Source: Acidimicrobiaceae bacterium
GTDB lineage: Bacteria > Actinomycetota > Acidimicrobiia > Acidimicrobiales > RAAP-2
Direction of reading: 5' to 3'
DNA length: 64,000 bases
Assembly: GCA_003133325.1 (NCBI GenBank)
Contig: PKXA01000045.1
Location: 1-64,000 of the forward strand
Below are positions 1 to 8,830 of the stretch, in pieces. Below the pieces are notes generated by a model. The model was given only the letters and a program-made list of their open reading frames with translations. It was not told the origin of the DNA and made no database searches. Position numbers and translations under genes: made by a program. Within the stretch, counting starts at the first letter, position 1. Each line of letters starts with the position of its first letter.

Positions 1-223
1 CAGAGTCGAATGTGCACACCCAGGTGGTCCCGTCCGCCACCAGCGTTTGCTGCCCTCCGCAAGACGCCGCCTTCGATGTAGCACTCGTGGAGTGGGCAGC
101 GCCGACAGTCGGTGCCGCATTTGGTGGTAAAGCACCGGTCGAAGGGCCGACTGCGAGCACCGCTATGAGGGATAGGGCGACAAGCAGAGCGAGGAAGACC
201 CAGAGACGGGGGCGAGTGAACAT
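1..223 (-). CDS. Secreted protein, 5' part only (possibly glycoside hydrolase family 16)
   Basis: An ATG at 223 on the minus strand opens a frame that runs off the left edge without a stop (74 codons visible). The first ~30 residues are a classic signal peptide: positive n-region (MFTRPRLW), then a Leu/Val/Ala-rich core. After a short Ala/Ser/Thr linker comes CGGQQTLVADGTTWVCTFDS. This resembles the start of secreted beta-glucanase-like (GH16) domains, which often open with a Cys-anchored strand leading into a 'W.C.F.DEF' motif. The catalytic region is outside the window, so family assignment is inference only. The gene is divergent from the kinase gene at 718. Confidence 0.55.
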   Translation of the reverse strand, partial: MFTRPRLWVFLALLVALSLIAVLAVGPSTGALPPNAAPTVGAAHSTSATSKAASCGGQQTLVADGTTWVCTFDS

Positions 224-717
224 GACTGCGGTTGTAAGAGCCCGACTGCCGGACATTGCCGACTCACACCCTTGTCGTCTGCGACAGGGACCGGCCAGCC
301 GATTCCGTTGCCGCGCGCTGGCGACCACCTGCAACCTCATCTCCGCTCATCCAACCGATGGGCCAACCAGGCCCGTACAACCCCTCTTCTTCACTAAACT
401 GATCCTTGAGCCACGTTTCTACATGAGCTGTTGCTTGTCAAAGGCCATCCGGTATCCGGGTCAATGCCTTGTCGGCCAAGCTGCACTGCGAAATGAGGGA
501 CGGTCCACCCCTCGCGGTGATCCGCCACACCTCACCTGACCGTCGCCCCAACTGACGCTCACCCCACCTGAACGGTATCGGCGCTACGGCTCGAATCATC
601 CTGTGAAATCGGGATCAGAGGCATGCCGCTCTGGCCTGCTGGCACCTACCCACAACTGTCACCAGCGAACAATCCGATAGGGGCCGGGATCTCCCGACCC
701 GCTACCGTCTGTATCCC
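224..717. other. Non-coding stretch between divergent genes
   Basis: No supported gene here. It separates the leftward secreted-protein gene and the rightward AarF gene, so both promoters should lie in it, but I see no convincing -35/-10 pair. A small perfect inverted repeat (CGGGA-TC-TCCCG, 685-696) sits about 20 bases before the ATG at 718 and could be an operator. No tRNA-like or riboswitch-like fold was recognised. Confidence 0.5.
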
Positions 718-2367
718 ATGATCACCACATCATCCGACCTCGCCATCGGTGCGTTTACCCCTCACGGCCCCTGGACAGTCGAACCCGAACAGATGTCCTG
801 GCGGTACTCGGACACCGGCGACATCGACGTCATCCGAGCCGATTCCGCAAAAGAAGCCCGCCAACTGCTCGAGCGGCGTCACCTACCCCCTGGTCTGCGG
901 GTGCTGACCGTAGGGGTCCGACTGGGCAGGGCCCTCATCGGCTGGTCTGCCCACGACCGCGGCACCGACAACTCCCGAGCCGGCCTGTCCCACCGGTTGC
1001 GACCCGCTTTCGAGCGCCTGGGGCCCACCTACATAAAATTGGGTCAGCTCCTGTCGTCGGGTGAAGGCATTTTTCCCGAGGAACTCGTCAGCGAGTTCCG
1101 GCTCCTCCGTGACCGGGTACCGGCGGAATCCTTCGCCACCGTCAGACGCACCATCGAAGAAGACCTGGGGAAACCGCTGGCTGAGGTCTTCACGTCATTC
1201 GACCGGGTACCGATCGCATCGGCATCGATTGCCCAGGTGCACGCAGCCACGCTGCGAACAGGCGAGCGGGTCGTCGTCAAAGTGCAGCGCCGAGCGGCGA
1301 GAGCACAGTTTCACCTCGACATCGCCGTCTTGACGTGGATCGCCCCGATATTGGTGGGTCGCATCCCTGTCGCCGCCCTGACCAACCCACCGGCCCTGGT
1401 GGAGCTGTTCGCCGAGACCATTGTCGAGGAACTCGATTTTCGGCTCGAAGCACAGAACATGCTCGACATCGCTTCGGTACTGATCGGGACCGGTCAACGC
1501 TCCATCGTGGTACCCCGTCCCCACCCACACCTGGTAACCCGACGCGTATTGGTGATGGAGCATCTTCAGGGCTTCTCGTGGAACGATGCGGTCGGCATGC
1601 GAAAAGCCGGGATCGACACCGCGGCTGTACTGCGGGCCAGCCTGATCTCCTTCCTCGAGGGGGCCCTGTTGTACGGCGTATTCCACGGTGACCTGCACGG
1701 TGGCAACATGCTCGTGCAACCCGATGGTACCGTCGCCCTGCTCGACTTCGGGATAACCGGCCGGCTCAACCAGCGAAAGCGGCTGGCGTTCCTGCGGCTC
1801 CAGGTCGGCGCGACTTCCAACGCTCTCGAACCGCAGATTGAAGCGTTGCGGGACCTCGGAGCCCTCCCCATGGACACTGATGTGGCTGCCGTCATCAAAG
1901 ACTTGGGCCTCGACCGGCCCCCGGTGGATCCGACCGCGCTCACCGCCGATGAGATGGTCGGTGAGATTCGCGAAGTCACCAAGGCGCTCCTCGGTTACGG
2001 GGCAAAGCTCCCGAAGGAACTGATGCTCTTCGTCAAGAATATGCTGTTCCTGAATGGGGCAATGGCCACCATGGCCCCCGACGTGGACATCCTGGGCGAG
2101 ATCGTGGCCATCGTCACCTACTTCACGGAACAGCACGGTGAGCAGATCGCCCGTGACGTCGGGATGGAATTGGCCAGCAGACCCCTTGAACTGGACGGGT
2201 ACCGGGCGGCCATGGGTTTCACCGATGAATCAGAGGCGATCACGTTCCGAGATCTGCAGGCACGCCGCGAGCTCATCAGCCGGAGGTTGCAGGGTCGCAG
2301 TGACAGTCGCAGTCGGGTTTCCGCGGTGCGCGCGATCTACCGGACACTGCGACCCAAGCCGGGATGA
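718..2367 (+). CDS. AarF/ABC1/UbiB-type atypical protein kinase
   Basis: 549-residue ABC1-family kinase-like protein. Family signatures are in order: KLGQ motif (about 107-110), ATP-binding lysine strand VVVKVQRR (186-192), EELDFRLEAQN (237-247), catalytic loop HGDLHGGNML (323-332) and metal-binding DFG (343-345). UbiB/ABC1 proteins are ATPases or kinases linked to quinone and lipid metabolism at membranes; the substrate here is unknown. The C-terminus (about 430-470) has a hydrophobic stretch. No quinone gene is adjacent. It is monocistronic and convergent with the trp operon; 184 bases separate its stop from the trpA stop. The ATG at 718 fits the expected N-terminal length. Confidence 0.9.
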   Translation: MITTSSDLAIGAFTPHGPWTVEPEQMSWRYSDTGDIDVIRADSAKEARQLLERRHLPPGLRVLTVGVRLGRALIGWSAHDRGTDNSRAGLSHRLRPAFERLGPTYIKLGQLLSSGEGIFPEELVSEFRLLRDRVPAESFATVRRTIEEDLGKPLAEVFTSFDRVPIASASIAQVHAATLRTGERVVVKVQRRAARAQFHLDIAVLTWIAPILVGRIPVAALTNPPALVELFAETIVEELDFRLEAQNMLDIASVLIGTGQRSIVVPRPHPHLVTRRVLVMEHLQGFSWNDAVGMRKAGIDTAAVLRASLISFLEGALLYGVFHGDLHGGNMLVQPDGTVALLDFGITGRLNQRKRLAFLRLQVGATSNALEPQIEALRDLGALPMDTDVAAVIKDLGLDRPPVDPTALTADEMVGEIREVTKALLGYGAKLPKELMLFVKNMLFLNGAMATMAPDVDILGEIVAIVTYFTEQHGEQIARDVGMELASRPLELDGYRAAMGFTDESEAITFRDLQARRELISRRLQGRSDSRSRVSAVRAIYRTLRPKPG

Positions 2368-2551
2368 ACCACCGGCCGGAATGTACGACCGGAGCGGTTC
2401 GGAGAATCCATGGCCACGCCCGCACGCCACCTTGCCCGAACGGCACCTGCCATACGGCGGCTGATTCCATGAGGTTCGAGGCGACAAGATTTGACCGGCA
2501 ATCGACGGCGGCGTCGGATCCGCCATCGGGTGGAAAGCTGACGTTTCTCGC

Positions 2552-3355
2552 CTACCCGCCGTCGAGGGCGACCCGTAGCGACGACACGAACTCGGCGGCC
2601 CCCACCGGTCCGGCGCCTTCCAACAGCCGTCTGACCAACGCCGATCCCACCACCACGCCGTCTGCCACTTCGCACACGGTGGTCGCCTGCTCGGGCGTCG
2701 AAACGCCGATCCCGATGCACACCGGCAACTCCGTGGCCGCCCTGACCCGCTCGGCCACCTCACGGGCCGAGCCCGCCAACGACGACTGCTCACCGGTGAC
2801 GCCCATCCGACCGACGCCATAGACGAAGCCTCGCGAGCGCCGGCAGATGGCGGCAATCCGTTCGGGTGGGGTGGACGGGGCCACCAACAGCACGGTAGCG
2901 ATCCCGGCGTCGTCGGCGGCCCGGGCCCACGGCTCCAACTCCTCGAGAGGCAGGTCGGGGATGATGGCCCCGGACACGCCCGATTCGGCCATCAACCCGG
3001 CGATTCGCTGGTGCCCGGCACGGTAGATGAGGTTGTAATAGGTCATGACCACCACGGGAATCCCGACGTGGAGACGCCCGAGATCAGCCAAGATGCCCGT
3101 CGGAGTCGTCCCCCGGCCCAAAGCTCGGAGAGACGCCTCTTGGATGACGGGGCCGTCGATCATCGGATCCGAGAATGGGATGCCGACCTCAATGGCATCG
3201 GCTCCGGCACCGGCCACCGCTTCCACAGTCACCAACCACTCGTCATCCATACCCCCGGTGACATAGGGAACCAGCAGCTTGTGGCCGGATTCCCGATGGT
3301 CCCGCAGGGTTGTCTCGAGCACACCTCTCCCGGGTGCAGTCGGCATGCCGATCAT
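2552..3355 (-). CDS. trpA: Tryptophan synthase alpha subunit
   Basis: 267 residues, usual length. TrpA splits indole-3-glycerol phosphate into indole and glyceraldehyde-3-phosphate and passes indole to TrpB. The catalytic block [14 protein letters not shown] is intact, with acid/base Glu56 and Asp67; the phosphate-binding [10 protein letters not shown] region lies near 210. Last gene of trpC-trpF-trpB-trpA; its ATG overlaps the trpB stop by 4 bases (ATGA), implying coupled translation. M4 is a possible alternative start. Confidence 0.97.
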   Translation of the reverse strand: MIGMPTAPGRGVLETTLRDHRESGHKLLVPYVTGGMDDEWLVTVEAVAGAGADAIEVGIPFSDPMIDGPVIQEASLRALGRGTTPTGILADLGRLHVGIPVVVMTYYNLIYRAGHQRIAGLMAESGVSGAIIPDLPLEELEPWARAADDAGIATVLLVAPSTPPERIAAICRRSRGFVYGVGRMGVTGEQSSLAGSAREVAERVRAATELPVCIGIGVSTPEQATTVCEVADGVVVGSALVRRLLEGAGPVGAAEFVSSLRVALDGG

Positions 3356-4593
3356 CGGGGGGTCGTCTCGCCCCGCCGGAGGATGTCCCGCACCTGGGCC
3401 ACGTCTTTGTCCCCGCGCCCGGACAGGGTGATCAACACCGTCGACCCAGTGGGCAGCACTTCGGTCCCGGCCACGCGGATCACCCAGGCCACGGCGTGGG
3501 CGGATTCGAGCGCCGGGATGATCCCCTCGGTTTTGGACAACCGTTGGAAGGCTTCCACCACCTCGGTGTCGCCGGCCGTTTCATACCGGGCCCGGCCGAT
3601 GGCCGCCAAGTGGGCGTGCTCGGGGCCTATCCCCGGGTAGTCCAAACCCGCGGAGATGGATTCCGCTTCGAGGATCTGACCCGATTCATCCTGCATGAGC
3701 GCTGAGCGCATGCCGTGGAGTACTCCCGGGATCCCGTTGTGCATCGCCGCTCCCCCAGCTGCCTCCACACCGACCAGCACCGACGATGTGCCGTCGGCGA
3801 ATCCGGCGAATGTGCCGGCGGCATTCGACCCACCCCCGGCACACGCCACCACCACGTCAGGATCCTTGCCATCCAGGATCTCGCGGCACTGGGCCCGGGA
3901 CTCGTCCCCCACCACCCGCTGCAGTTCACGCACCATCCATGGATATGGGTGGGGGCCCATGACCGACCCCAGGCAGTAGTGCGTGGTGTCCACCGATGCG
4001 ACCCAGTCCCGGAGAGCTTCGTTGACCGCATCCTTGAGGGTGCGACTGCCGCTCTCCACCGAACGGACTTCGGCCCCCAAGAGCTCCATCCGGAACACAT
4101 TGAGGGCTTGGCGCTCCATGTCCACCGCCCCCATATAAACCACGCATTCCATCCCGAACAGCGCCGCAGCGGTAGCCGTGGCCACGCCGTGCTGACCGGC
4201 ACCCGTCTCGGCGATCAGGCGCTTCTTGCCCATCCGACGGGCGAGGAGGGCTTGACCTACGACATTGTTGATCTTGTGGGAGCCGGTATGAGCCAGGTCC
4301 TCGCGTTTCAACAGCACCCGGACGCCCAGCTCCTCGGAGAGACGCAGGCACTCAGTGACCGGGGTGGGCCGACCACCGTACGAGTGGAGAAGGTGATCGA
4401 GCTCACGCCGGAATGCCGGATCGATCCAGGCCCGGCGAAACGAGGCTTCGAGCTCCATGCACGCGGGCACCAGCGATTCGGGGACGAACCGACCGCCGAA
4501 TTCGCCGAAGCGCCCGGATGGTCCCGGGTCGCCCATGATCAGCTCGGACTCGGACTCGGACAAGGAATGAGGACCAGAATGCGGCCCGCTCAT
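3352..4593 (-). CDS. trpB: Tryptophan synthase beta subunit
   Basis: PLP enzyme that condenses indole with L-serine to give tryptophan, forming the alpha2-beta2 complex with TrpA. The PLP lysine is in HTGSHKINN, the catalytic Glu in ETGAGQHG, the phosphate-binding loop is [10 protein letters not shown], and the C-terminal SGRGDKD is present. I take the ATG at 4593, which overlaps the trpF stop as ATGA, over an upstream TTG at 4605. An internal ATG at 4536 would start just before the conserved [11 protein letters not shown]. The N-terminal extension has a short Ser-Glu repeat (LSESESELI) not expected in the family core. Confidence 0.97.
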   Translation of the reverse strand: MSGPHSGPHSLSESESELIMGDPGPSGRFGEFGGRFVPESLVPACMELEASFRRAWIDPAFRRELDHLLHSYGGRPTPVTECLRLSEELGVRVLLKREDLAHTGSHKINNVVGQALLARRMGKKRLIAETGAGQHGVATATAAALFGMECVVYMGAVDMERQALNVFRMELLGAEVRSVESGSRTLKDAVNEALRDWVASVDTTHYCLGSVMGPHPYPWMVRELQRVVGDESRAQCREILDGKDPDVVVACAGGGSNAAGTFAGFADGTSSVLVGVEAAGGAAMHNGIPGVLHGMRSALMQDESGQILEAESISAGLDYPGIGPEHAHLAAIGRARYETAGDTEVVEAFQRLSKTEGIIPALESAHAVAWVIRVAGTEVLPTGSTVLITLSGRGDKDVAQVRDILRRGETTPR

Positions 4594-5336
4594 TCGTCTT
4601 GCCAATCGAACAGTCCGGCTCCGCCATCAGGGTCATCGGGCCGACCCGCCGATAATGGTCCCGCACCGCCGAGCCTTCCGGCCAAATCCTCCGCCCTGGT
4701 TTCCGCCAGACGGACGGCAGAGATGAAATCCCGGAGCTTCCCGGGATCCTTGACGCCAGGTGACGACTCCACCCCGCTCGACACGTCAACTCCCCATGGA
4801 TGCAGATGGGCAATGGCCTGACCGACATTGCTGGCATCCAGGCCACCCGAGACAATGAGGCGGTCGGGGTCGACGACCCCTTCGGCCAGTCGCCAGTCGA
4901 AGAGCTCGCCCGACCCGGGGTTGGCTCCGTCAATCAGCAGAAACTGGGCGCCGTACTCCTCGAACCGGCCGATGTTGCGGTGACCGGCCGGAAATGCCTT
5001 GATGGTGCAGCCCACCCGCTGACCGATCCACTGGGCATCCTCGATCGACTCGACCCCATGGAGTTGCGCGGCGTGGAGCCCTGTCTGGTTGACAATCTCG
5101 ATCACCCGTTTGGGAGCTTCGTCTCTGAACACCCCGACGGTGAGGATATGTGTGGGAAGGCGCTTGACGATGTCGGCGACCTCCCCGGGACGCATCTGCC
5201 GCGGAGAGGGGGCAAAGACGAAGCCCACCGCGGCGGCCCCCAGCCCGGCAGCCAAGAGAGCATCGGCTTCGGTGGTGATGCCGCATATCTTGACGAACAC
5301 TCCATCGGCACGCTCTGTGATCCCGCCACTGATCAT
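4590..5336 (-). CDS. trpF: Phosphoribosylanthranilate isomerase
   Basis: 248 residues. TrpF performs the Amadori rearrangement of phosphoribosylanthranilate to CdRP, the substrate of TrpC. The general base Cys18 is in VKICGIT, the general acid Asp136 in [16 protein letters not shown], and the phosphate-binding [10 protein letters not shown] and GVDVSSGVE segments are present. The last ~35 residues (Gly/Pro/Asp-rich after [10 protein letters not shown]) extend beyond the usual ~205-residue enzyme and look disordered. ATGA overlaps both with trpC upstream and trpB downstream. A separate trpF is notable because many actinobacteria use the dual-function PriA instead. Confidence 0.95.
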   Translation of the reverse strand: MISGGITERADGVFVKICGITTEADALLAAGLGAAAVGFVFAPSPRQMRPGEVADIVKRLPTHILTVGVFRDEAPKRVIEIVNQTGLHAAQLHGVESIEDAQWIGQRVGCTIKAFPAGHRNIGRFEEYGAQFLLIDGANPGSGELFDWRLAEGVVDPDRLIVSGGLDASNVGQAIAHLHPWGVDVSSGVESSPGVKDPGKLRDFISAVRLAETRAEDLAGRLGGAGPLSAGRPDDPDGGAGLFDWQDE

Positions 5337-6124
5337 GAACGGGCCCCGACCAATTCGGCCACCGCGGCTCGGCGGTCACCCGAACGGACCAGCGTCTCCC
5401 CTACCAACACTCCGTCGTAACCGGCGGCGACCAACCGGGCTGCGTCGTCCGCACCCCGGATGCCTGATTCAGCCACAGACACCACATCGGACGGAAAGGT
5501 GGATCCGAGCGACATGGCCAGTTCGTGATCGACTTCGAACGTGCGCAGATCCCGCTGATTTACCCCGACCAATATCGCACCCGCGTCCAAGGCCCGATGC
5601 AGTTCGGAACCATCATGAACTTCGACCAGAGCCGCCATCGAGAGCCGACCGGCCAGACCGAGAAACGCCGAGAGCTCTTGGCCGCTCAAGGCAGCCACGA
5701 TCAGCAGAATGGCATCGGCTCCCATCAACCGCGCATCGCACACGTCGGCCGCCGACACCGTGAAGTCCTTTCGCAGCACCGGAAGTGAACACGCCGCCCG
5801 AGCATCTTGCAGATCCTCGGCGGATCCGCCAAAGAACTCCTGGTCGGTGAGGATCGAGAGACAGGCAGCACCACCGGACTCGTACTCGTGCGCCACCGAT
5901 GCCGGATCGAGGGTCAGGTCGAGATCGCCTTTGGACGGGGACCGGCGCTTGATCTCGGAGATGACAGCCAGGCGGGTAGAGGACCCGGCGGCCACCAATG
6001 CATCGGTGAAGGGCCGGGGCTCCGCAGACGCGTCTGCCCGGGCCATCAACTCGTCAAGGTCGCGATGGTCATCGGCCGCACGGGCCCGGTGGGCGGTGAG
6101 AATGGTGTCGAGGTAGGAGCGCAT
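5333..6124 (-). CDS. trpC: Indole-3-glycerol phosphate synthase
   Basis: Closes CdRP to indole-3-glycerol phosphate. TIM-barrel catalytic residues are intact: Lys59 in SEIKRRSPSKG, Lys119 in LRKDF, Glu168 in VEVH, Asn189 in GVNQRDL and Glu219-Ser220 in AESGI (numbered from the ATG at 6124). That ATG is preceded by a G-rich stretch (TTGGGGGTC), whereas the frame also has a TTG at 6133. First gene of the four-gene trp operon. The genes for the earlier steps (trpE, trpG, trpD) are not in the window. Divergent from the response regulator at 6241; no Trp-rich leader peptide is seen in the 116-base gap. Confidence 0.96.
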   Translation of the reverse strand: MRSYLDTILTAHRARAADDHRDLDELMARADASAEPRPFTDALVAAGSSTRLAVISEIKRRSPSKGDLDLTLDPASVAHEYESGGAACLSILTDQEFFGGSAEDLQDARAACSLPVLRKDFTVSAADVCDARLMGADAILLIVAALSGQELSAFLGLAGRLSMAALVEVHDGSELHRALDAGAILVGVNQRDLRTFEVDHELAMSLGSTFPSDVVSVAESGIRGADDAARLVAAGYDGVLVGETLVRSGDRRAAVAELVGARS

Positions 6125-6240
6125 GACCCCCAAAGACTACCGGGGACCGTTCGGTTGCCTGGCGATCTCCGGGAGCCGGTTCTTCACACTTTCCTAACCT
6201 TGCAACCGCCCGGCGGCATCCGGATGGCAGGCTGTGGAAC

Positions 6241-6981
6241 ATGGGAAGTGGGGGCGAGACGCTGGTAGTCATCGAAGACGACCACCACATATCTGACCTG
6301 GTGGCCATGTACCTCCGGCGGGACGGGTTCCGGGTGCTCCAATCCGACGATGGGGAGACCGGCCTGGCCATCATCGAGCGGGAGCACCCCAAGCTGGTCA
6401 TCCTCGACATCGGGCTTCCCGGTGAGCTCGACGGTTTCGATGTCTGTCGCCGGCTCCGATCAACCGAATCGCGGGTTGGCGGCGGCGTTGGCGGTAGGAC
6501 GCAGACCGGGTCGGGTACCGGGCCCAACATCCCCGTGCTCATCCTCAGCGCCAGAGATGACGAGATCGATCGGGTCCTCGGGCTCGAGCTCGGGGCGGAC
6601 GACTATGTGACCAAGCCCTTCTCCGGTCGGGAATTGGTGGCCAGGGTGCACGCCATTCTGCGCCGAACCGACACCGCTCCATCGGCCGACGTCCCCTCCG
6701 TGGTGGAGGTTGGCCCAATCCACGTAGACCTGGGTCGGCGGGAAGTCCGGGTCGGCGGGGTCCCCGTCGCTTTCACGGCGCGAGAGTTCGACCTGCTGGC
6801 CTTCCTCTCGACCAATCTCGGATTGGCCTTGTCGAGGCGTCAACTGCTCAACGGCGTGTGGGGCGATGATTGGTACGGCGACGAACGGACAGTCGATGTC
6901 CATGTCCGCCAACTTCGCAAGAAACTGGGAGATGACCTTCCCCTGGTCACCGTGTGGGGCGTTGGGTACCGAATGGGATGA
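6241..6981 (+). CDS. OmpR/PhoB-family response regulator with an unusual receiver insertion
   Basis: 246 residues. The receiver domain has the acidic pair Glu12-Asp13, phospho-acceptor Asp56 (LVILDIGLP), switch Ser103 (LILSARD) and Lys125 (YVTKPF). The C-terminal winged helix (about 150-246) ends with the usual RQLRKKLGDD and VWGVGYRMG. Between helix alpha3 and strand beta4 (about 76-96) there is an extra Gly/Thr-rich loop (RVGGGVGGRTQTGSGTGPN) where the family normally has only a few residues. The stop overlaps the kinase start as ATGA, so the two form one two-component system. Signal and targets are unknown. Confidence 0.95.
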   Translation: MGSGGETLVVIEDDHHISDLVAMYLRRDGFRVLQSDDGETGLAIIEREHPKLVILDIGLPGELDGFDVCRRLRSTESRVGGGVGGRTQTGSGTGPNIPVLILSARDDEIDRVLGLELGADDYVTKPFSGRELVARVHAILRRTDTAPSADVPSVVEVGPIHVDLGRREVRVGGVPVAFTAREFDLLAFLSTNLGLALSRRQLLNGVWGDDWYGDERTVDVHVRQLRKKLGDDLPLVTVWGVGYRMG

Positions 6982-8363
6982 GGCGCCGACTGACCCTCGC
7001 CATGCTCCTGCTGGTTGCGGCGACGCTGGTCGTCTCCAGCATCGGGAGCTACTACTTCATCCGGCGGGCCGCTATCTCGACGGCCCAACAGGAGCTGGTG
7101 GGTCAAGCACGGGCTATTTCTCGGACCATTTCGGATGGGACCGTCTCCACCCAATTCAGCTTCAAGGATGAACTGAAGGTTCTCGATGCCGCCGGCGCCT
7201 TCGCGGGTCTCCGGGTGGTCGAACTCCACCCAGACGGAACCGTCACCGGTTCGTTGCCCTCGGGTCTCACGCCCCAGATGATCCGCATCCACACCCTGAT
7301 GGCCGGTCGTCAGACCGCCGGAAGGGTCGGGAGTCGTCTGGTGTTCACGGCCATCCCCACTCCTACGGCCAAGATCACTGCGTATACCCTGCTGTTGGTC
7401 ATAACCCGAAGAGTCAGCAATCCGGCCGACGGTCTCCGCTATTTTGGGTTGATGGGTGCGATTGCCCTCCTCATTGCGGCCGCGGTTGCAGTGGGTCTGG
7501 CCCGGCGCTTCACCCGGCCCCTGCTTGGCGCGGTACGGGCCACCCGCCGCATCGCCGACGGTGATCTGGGGGCAACCGTGGCAGTGGAGCCCCACCTGTA
7601 TCCCGAGTTTGTCCAACTGGCCGAGTCGATCAACTCGATGGGATCCAGCCTGGGAAGAGCCCGGAACCAAGAGCGCCAATTTCTCCTCTCTGTCTCCCAC
7701 GAGCTACGCACTCCGCTCACGTCGATCCGGGGGTACGCCGATGCAATCATCGACGGCACCGCCGAAGACCCAGTCGACGCCGCCGCTGTCATCAGTGGCC
7801 AGGCCAGGCGACTGGAACGACTGGTTCAGGACCTGCTCGATCTGGCCAGGTTGGACGCCCACCGGTTTTCGTTGGACGTTCAACCGGTCGACTGCACGGA
7901 TGTGGCCCGACGGGTGGTGGACGGATTTCGGCCACGGGCTGTGGCCCTCGGGCTCGAACTGGCCATCGTCCCGATGGAGGCCACACCGTTGTGGGTGGAA
8001 GCCGACGCCGACCGTCTGGGTCAGATAGTGGCCAACCTGGTGGAGAACGCCTCGTCCTTCGCCCACCGGCACATCGTGGTGGGTACCGGAATCGTGGGCC
8101 GTGCCCCGGCGATTTGGGTGGTCGACGATGGACCGGGGATTTCTCCCGACAAGTTGGGCCGGGTATTCGACAGGCACTTCACCTCCGATGACTCCGGCGG
8201 TCGCCGCAAAGGCTCCGGCCTCGGCCTGGCCATCGTTTCCGAGCTGGCCGCGGCCATGGGAGCGCTCGTGGAGGCCGATTCGCCCGTGGCCGACGGGAGG
8301 GGGGCTCGCATGGTCGTCCGGCTTCACCCGATCGACGCCAGATCCATCAATCCCTCGGCGTGA
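6978..8363 (+). CDS. Sensor histidine kinase (HAMP-HisKA-HATPase)
   Basis: 461 residues from the ATG at 6978, chosen because it overlaps the regulator stop (ATGA); an in-frame GTG lies at 6954. Membrane helix 1 is about residues 5-27, an extracytoplasmic sensor region of ~125 residues follows, then helix 2 (about 155-177), a HAMP linker (FTRPLLGAVRATRRIADGDL) and HisKA with phospho-acceptor His241 in SVSHELRTPLTSIRGY. The ATPase boxes follow: N (NLVENASSFA), G1 (VVDDGPGIS) and G2 (KGSGLGLAIV). It should phosphorylate the adjacent regulator at Asp56. The ligand cannot be told from sequence. Confidence 0.95.
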   Translation: MRRRLTLAMLLLVAATLVVSSIGSYYFIRRAAISTAQQELVGQARAISRTISDGTVSTQFSFKDELKVLDAAGAFAGLRVVELHPDGTVTGSLPSGLTPQMIRIHTLMAGRQTAGRVGSRLVFTAIPTPTAKITAYTLLLVITRRVSNPADGLRYFGLMGAIALLIAAAVAVGLARRFTRPLLGAVRATRRIADGDLGATVAVEPHLYPEFVQLAESINSMGSSLGRARNQERQFLLSVSHELRTPLTSIRGYADAIIDGTAEDPVDAAAVISGQARRLERLVQDLLDLARLDAHRFSLDVQPVDCTDVARRVVDGFRPRAVALGLELAIVPMEATPLWVEADADRLGQIVANLVENASSFAHRHIVVGTGIVGRAPAIWVVDDGPGISPDKLGRVFDRHFTSDDSGGRRKGSGLGLAIVSELAAAMGALVEADSPVADGRGARMVVRLHPIDARSINPSA

Positions 8364-8757
8364 AGAGATAGGTCGAGCTGGCCCGGGCGACCACGACCCG
8401 CAGATCGTCAACCACTTCGGCCTCTGCGAACGCTACCCTCCTTCCTCCCGAGACCACCTGGGCGGTGCACTCGAGGACCGACCCCACCCGGGTGGGGGCC
8501 AGAAAACTGGTTTTCATCTCGACATTGGACGAAAACACCTTGCGGCCTGAGGCCACTGCGAAGGTGACCGCCGCGGCTCCCATCGCCGAGTCGGCCATGG
8601 CGCTGAGAAACCCCCCCTGGATGATGCCGGCCGGATTGGCAAACCGTTCGTCAGCTGACATTCGCCAGACAGTTCGCCCCGGTTCTGACTTGTCGACACA
8701 GGTCATCCCGAGGGTCAATTCGCAGTTGGGTGGAACCTGAATCCGCTGATCGGGCAT
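8347..8757 (-). CDS. PaaI-type hotdog-fold thioesterase
   Basis: 136 residues with the hotdog signature NPAGIIQGGFLSAMADSAMG, where the HGG-like element is QGG and the helix holds Asp56. Family members hydrolyse acyl-CoA or aryl-CoA thioesters. A substrate is not evident; the window also carries an acyl-CoA synthetase and a crotonase, but neither is adjacent. Its 3' end overlaps the kinase gene by 17 bases (convergent). Its ATG at 8757 faces the FIST gene at 8831 across 73 bases that must hold both promoters. Confidence 0.85.
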   Translation of the reverse strand: MPDQRIQVPPNCELTLGMTCVDKSEPGRTVWRMSADERFANPAGIIQGGFLSAMADSAMGAAAVTFAVASGRKVFSSNVEMKTSFLAPTRVGSVLECTAQVVSGGRRVAFAEAEVVDDLRVVVARASSTYLFTPRD

Positions 8758-8830
8758 CCCGTGACGCTACCTCCTGCCATCGCGTCGATACTGACGGTAT
8801 GAAACCCTCACTCGGGCGCCACTGACGTCG

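Noticed and set aside
12-539. Plus-strand open frame of 175 codons
   Set aside because: It overlaps the minus-strand signal-peptide gene, has no family-like segment and a composition (Arg/Pro/Thr) typical of antisense frames in GC-rich DNA.
6125-6240. trp attenuator or leader peptide
   Set aside because: No short frame with tandem Trp codons and no terminator hairpin before trpC.
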